From positions 186,001 to 250,000 of the forward strand of contig OZ025781.1 in the NCBI GenBank assembly GCA_964019425.1: a stretch of DNA of 64,000 bases, read 5' to 3'. How positions within the stretch are numbered: the stretch's first letter is position 1; each line of letters starts with the position of its first letter. A program made the position numbers and the translations under genes. This document shows positions 61,700 to 64,000 of this stretch, in pieces. Source of the DNA: Flectonema sp. DT1601 (Eukaryota > Euglenozoa > Diplonemea > Diplonemida > Diplonemidae). Below the pieces are notes generated by a model that was not told the DNA's origin, made no database searches, and saw only the letters and a list, made by a program, of their open reading frames with translations.

Positions 61700-64000
61700 T
61701 TAAGCACTGTCGGGACGCTCTTCAAGCTCTTCGTCTCTTTGGTTCACCTCCGCTGATTTCCTACAACAACACATGTAAACAATAACAATAACAACTATTA
61801 CGAATACGCCAGAAAATATCGAAATCAGAAGTGTATTGCGAAGCCTCACATCGCTGTCATCGCTGCTTTTAGGAGCAGCTGACACCACAACGGTACCTGG
61901 CACCTTGTAAGTTCCAGCCTCAAATTCCACCCAATTAGTTGAAGCAGTCGAACTGAGTGCAGCAGTTTGCTGAAGCATCTGCAACTCTGTTGCAGCTGAG
62001 AATGGAGGCCAGAAAGGCAACACATGATCAGCATAAACAGGAAGATATTCATCCGAAATAGAAGCGCCCGGATCAGAGAAGAAAGCAGCTAAACTGAATG
62101 TCAGCGCGGCGTTAGTTCTCGTGATTGGAGTCAGTGGCTTGTTTACATCGTTTTCAGTGGCGGTAGCCACCCAAGTTTTCCACTCGAAAAACGGTCCATT
62201 TGTAGCAGAACTTACTCTGTGCTTTTCCCCAGAAACACCACCAGCAGAGACAACTGTTACAGCACTAGCCTTCCTAAGGAGCTTCACAGCAAGGGAACAC
62301 GCACTTCCACAATCTCCGAGTGAAAAAAGTTTGACAGTTGCGAATCCCTTCGTAGGTATATTAATTTTCTCGTTCGCTGCAAAGTTACACTTAGCAAGCA
62401 TAGCAGAGTCTTTCGCTTCAAGCAATGAGTCGGAGAGAGGAACAATCTTTGGAACCACAAACACTTCAGGTGATCCAGCAGCCCTGCTCTTCTTCGGAGG
62501 GTTTTTAAAGGCCTCAATCAATTTAGCGTGTGCCTGCATCGGGTTTGTACTGCCCAAAGGTTCGTTGTATAAGCTTTCCCCGGTAGAAACAAGCAACGCG
62601 TTGTAGTTTTCACCACCAACCACAGCAGATAGTATCAAACGGACGTATCCCTTAGTGAAGTCAGTGAGATGGTATTCAGAAGCACCCTTAGTGGAAGCAG
62701 CACTTGCAGGTGAGATACGGAAATCGCTTCTCGTCCTCGATGTTTCCCTGAGTCCTGCAGGGTATTGGAGCTTCGGAGTGAAGTACTCAATCGCCGTGTA
62801 GGCCAAAATCTGAAATCCACCACCGTTACCACGAATGTCCAGGATCAATTCTGTGATTCTCGGGGAAAACGCAATCGCATAATCACTGCAAGCCTCAATA
62901 ACTTTTAAAAACCTAAAGAGGACTTTATTTTCATCACAACCCTTTAAGTTGGTAGTCTTCGGTTCAAAGGTTCCGATGTACAAGTACATTACTGGCTTTG
63001 CGTTGGTTTCGAATGAGCTGCACACAATATTCGGTTCATTGGTATTTTGTGGATATTGAGCAACTATCTTACCCTGATTCCAGAGATCTGAAGGAGCAAG
63101 CTGCTGAACTGATCTTTTGGACACGCGTTCTTGTTCCTTCTTTGCAGATGCAGCCTTGTCAGCCTTGTCAGCGTTGTGAAGATCTCTCGCAATGTCTGAA
63201 AGTGGATTAGGAGGAAGGTTAGGTCCGGAGTTCACTTCAGGACTTTTATGAATACCTGCCCTCTGATCAGCGATAGGAGGAATTGGTTTGTATGCCTCTC
63301 TGTTCTGCCTGATGTGAGTAATGTCGTTAGGGGTCACTGGTGCTTCCTGTACCTGAGCACCTCTCGCAGTCGCTGCTGGACGGTTACCAGCAACTATGAC
63401 AGCGGTTGTTAACTGTTGGTCACCCCTTCCAGCGTAGATTGGAAGGGTGTGAGACGTACCAGCAACAGTTATTTGCATTGTGGTGGCCTGGTATCCAGAT
63501 CTGGTTGAAGATATACCTGCAGCGTCCAGGTTGTTTAGGTATTCATTAAGGTCTGCGCCATTAGACTTCGAAGTGCCGTTGTCACCAAGCAACTTTGCTA
63601 AAGAGGCCACTGCTGGCTGTCCGTTGATTGCAGTTACAATGTCGCCAACCTGAACACTGCTCCACGTTTGTCCCTGAGAATAGGCAGCGAAAAGTGCAAG
63701 GTGTCCACTGATGAAAATAACCTGCTGTCCATTATCCATTCTTGATCCGAATACAAAAGGAATATATAACTGAGAATGATATCCCGATGGCAGAGTGTAA
63801 GAAGTATGCCCGTCTTGCAACTTTAAGAAGAGTTGAGCCATTGAAGCTTGAAATTGGAAATCACTATTCCACTGTTGAGTAGAGAACTGTTGAAGAGAAC
63901 CCTTCAAGTTAACCTTTCCAATCACAGATGGGTCTGTTGATAGAGCGATGTCAGTTCCTTGATAAAACTCAACCATCTCAAGCGCTGCTTTTGTCGCTTC
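61700..64000 (-). CDS. Gene 11 (5' end outside window): membrane-anchored S41/CPAF-like serine peptidase
   Basis: 766 codons visible; the open frame continues past base 64000, so about 50 N-terminal residues are missing. It carries DGHT with the catalytic His, an isoleucine variant of the core (DIRGNGGG), and GDCGSACSL at the nucleophile. It is the most diverged of the CGSAC group: DSLLEAKDSAMLAKC, NEKINIPTKGFATVKLF, and DPGASISDEYLPVY. Cassettes: TLPSGYHSQL (YHSQ is unique), GSR, ISGHLALF, GDIV. The stalk is short (VVSAAPKSS), followed by DVRLRN, TM, CCCRKSAEVNQRDEELEERPDSA. The array evidently continues to the right. Confidence 0.88.
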   Translation of the reverse strand, partial: EATKAALEMVEFYQGTDIALSTDPSVIGKVNLKGSLQQFSTQQWNSDFQFQASMAQLFLKLQDGHTSYTLPSGYHSQLYIPFVFGSRMDNGQQVIFISGHLALFAAYSQGQTWSSVQVGDIVTAINGQPAVASLAKLLGDNGTSKSNGADLNEYLNNLDAAGISSTRSGYQATTMQITVAGTSHTLPIYAGRGDQQLTTAVIVAGNRPAATARGAQVQEAPVTPNDITHIRQNREAYKPIPPIADQRAGIHKSPEVNSGPNLPPNPLSDIARDLHNADKADKAASAKKEQERVSKRSVQQLAPSDLWNQGKIVAQYPQNTNEPNIVCSSFETNAKPVMYLYIGTFEPKTTNLKGCDENKVLFRFLKVIEACSDYAIAFSPRITELILDIRGNGGGFQILAYTAIEYFTPKLQYPAGLRETSRTRSDFRISPASAASTKGASEYHLTDFTKGYVRLILSAVVGGENYNALLVSTGESLYNEPLGSTNPMQAHAKLIEAFKNPPKKSRAAGSPEVFVVPKIVPLSDSLLEAKDSAMLAKCNFAANEKINIPTKGFATVKLFSLGDCGSACSLAVKLLRKASAVTVVSAGGVSGEKHRVSSATNGPFFEWKTWVATATENDVNKPLTPITRTNAALTFSLAAFFSDPGASISDEYLPVYADHVLPFWPPFSAATELQMLQQTAALSSTASTNWVEFEAGTYKVPGTVVVSAAPKSSDDSDVRLRNTLLISIFSGVFVIVVIVIVYMCCCRKSAEVNQRDEELEERPDSA

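Noticed and set aside
1-64000. CRISPR array or bacterial operon
   Set aside because: Repeats are long, irregular and spread over kilobases; spacers lack uniform length, and genes lack ribosome binding sites and contain eukaryotic-type leaders and LINE remains.

Overview
The window is a tandem gene array from a eukaryote. Eleven near-identical, intronless, minus-strand genes of about 2.5 kb (ten complete, one cut by the right edge) encode type I membrane proteins: a short N-terminal signal peptide, a PDZ-containing S41/CPAF-like serine peptidase ectodomain, a Ser/Thr/Pro stalk, one transmembrane helix, a CCC palmitoylation-like motif and a short acidic tail. No other gene of comparable quality is present. 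The organism is probably a unicellular eukaryote. One-directional transcription, absence of introns, AT-rich spacers full of pyrimidine tracts, and a pyrimidine-tract/CAG acceptor about 100 bases upstream of most start codons fit a free-living kinetoplastid (Bodo-like) with trans-splicing. That assignment is an inference; a chytrid or another protist is not excluded.

Layout. 1-3311: spacer with LINE relics (3' domain with a CCHC knuckle, reverse transcriptase palm). 3312-5801 gene 1; 5802-10944 long spacer with a nearly deleted gene copy, a gene-less leader and LINE remains; 10945-13524 gene 2; 16093-18546 gene 3; 21953-24448 gene 4; 27204-29657 gene 5; 30481-30735 truncated gene relic; 33356-35863 gene 6; 38752-41202 gene 7; 44097-46574 gene 8; 48884-51355 gene 9; 53905-56376 gene 10; 58371-58670 second gene-less leader; 61700-64000 gene 11. 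The spacers (2.3-5.3 kb) are mosaics of the same few modules. I name these: the leader block; R2 (plus-strand short hydrophobic coding-like segment); R3 (about 190 bases, most conserved); R4 (minus-strand hydrophobic segment); R5 (double hairpin); R6 (CTGCG/CGCAG hairpin); R7 (CTGATACC/GATATCAG hairpin); R8 and R9.

The array grew by at least three tandem duplications: a two-gene unit (genes 2+3 copied to 4+5), a one-gene unit (gene 7 to 8) and a spacer-centred unit (spacers after genes 9 and 10). The proteins fall into two spatial groups, CGSSC active-site genes 1-6 on the left and CGSAC genes 7-11 on the right. Yet their first ~110 residues and a ~120-residue Pro/Ala/Lys-rich linker are almost invariant at DNA level, and short two-state cassettes beside the catalytic His and the PDZ loop are reshuffled between copies. 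The likely picture is an expanding family of surface-anchored proteases diversified by segmental gene conversion. Residue numbers below count from the conserved Met of the MLLSMINLL start.
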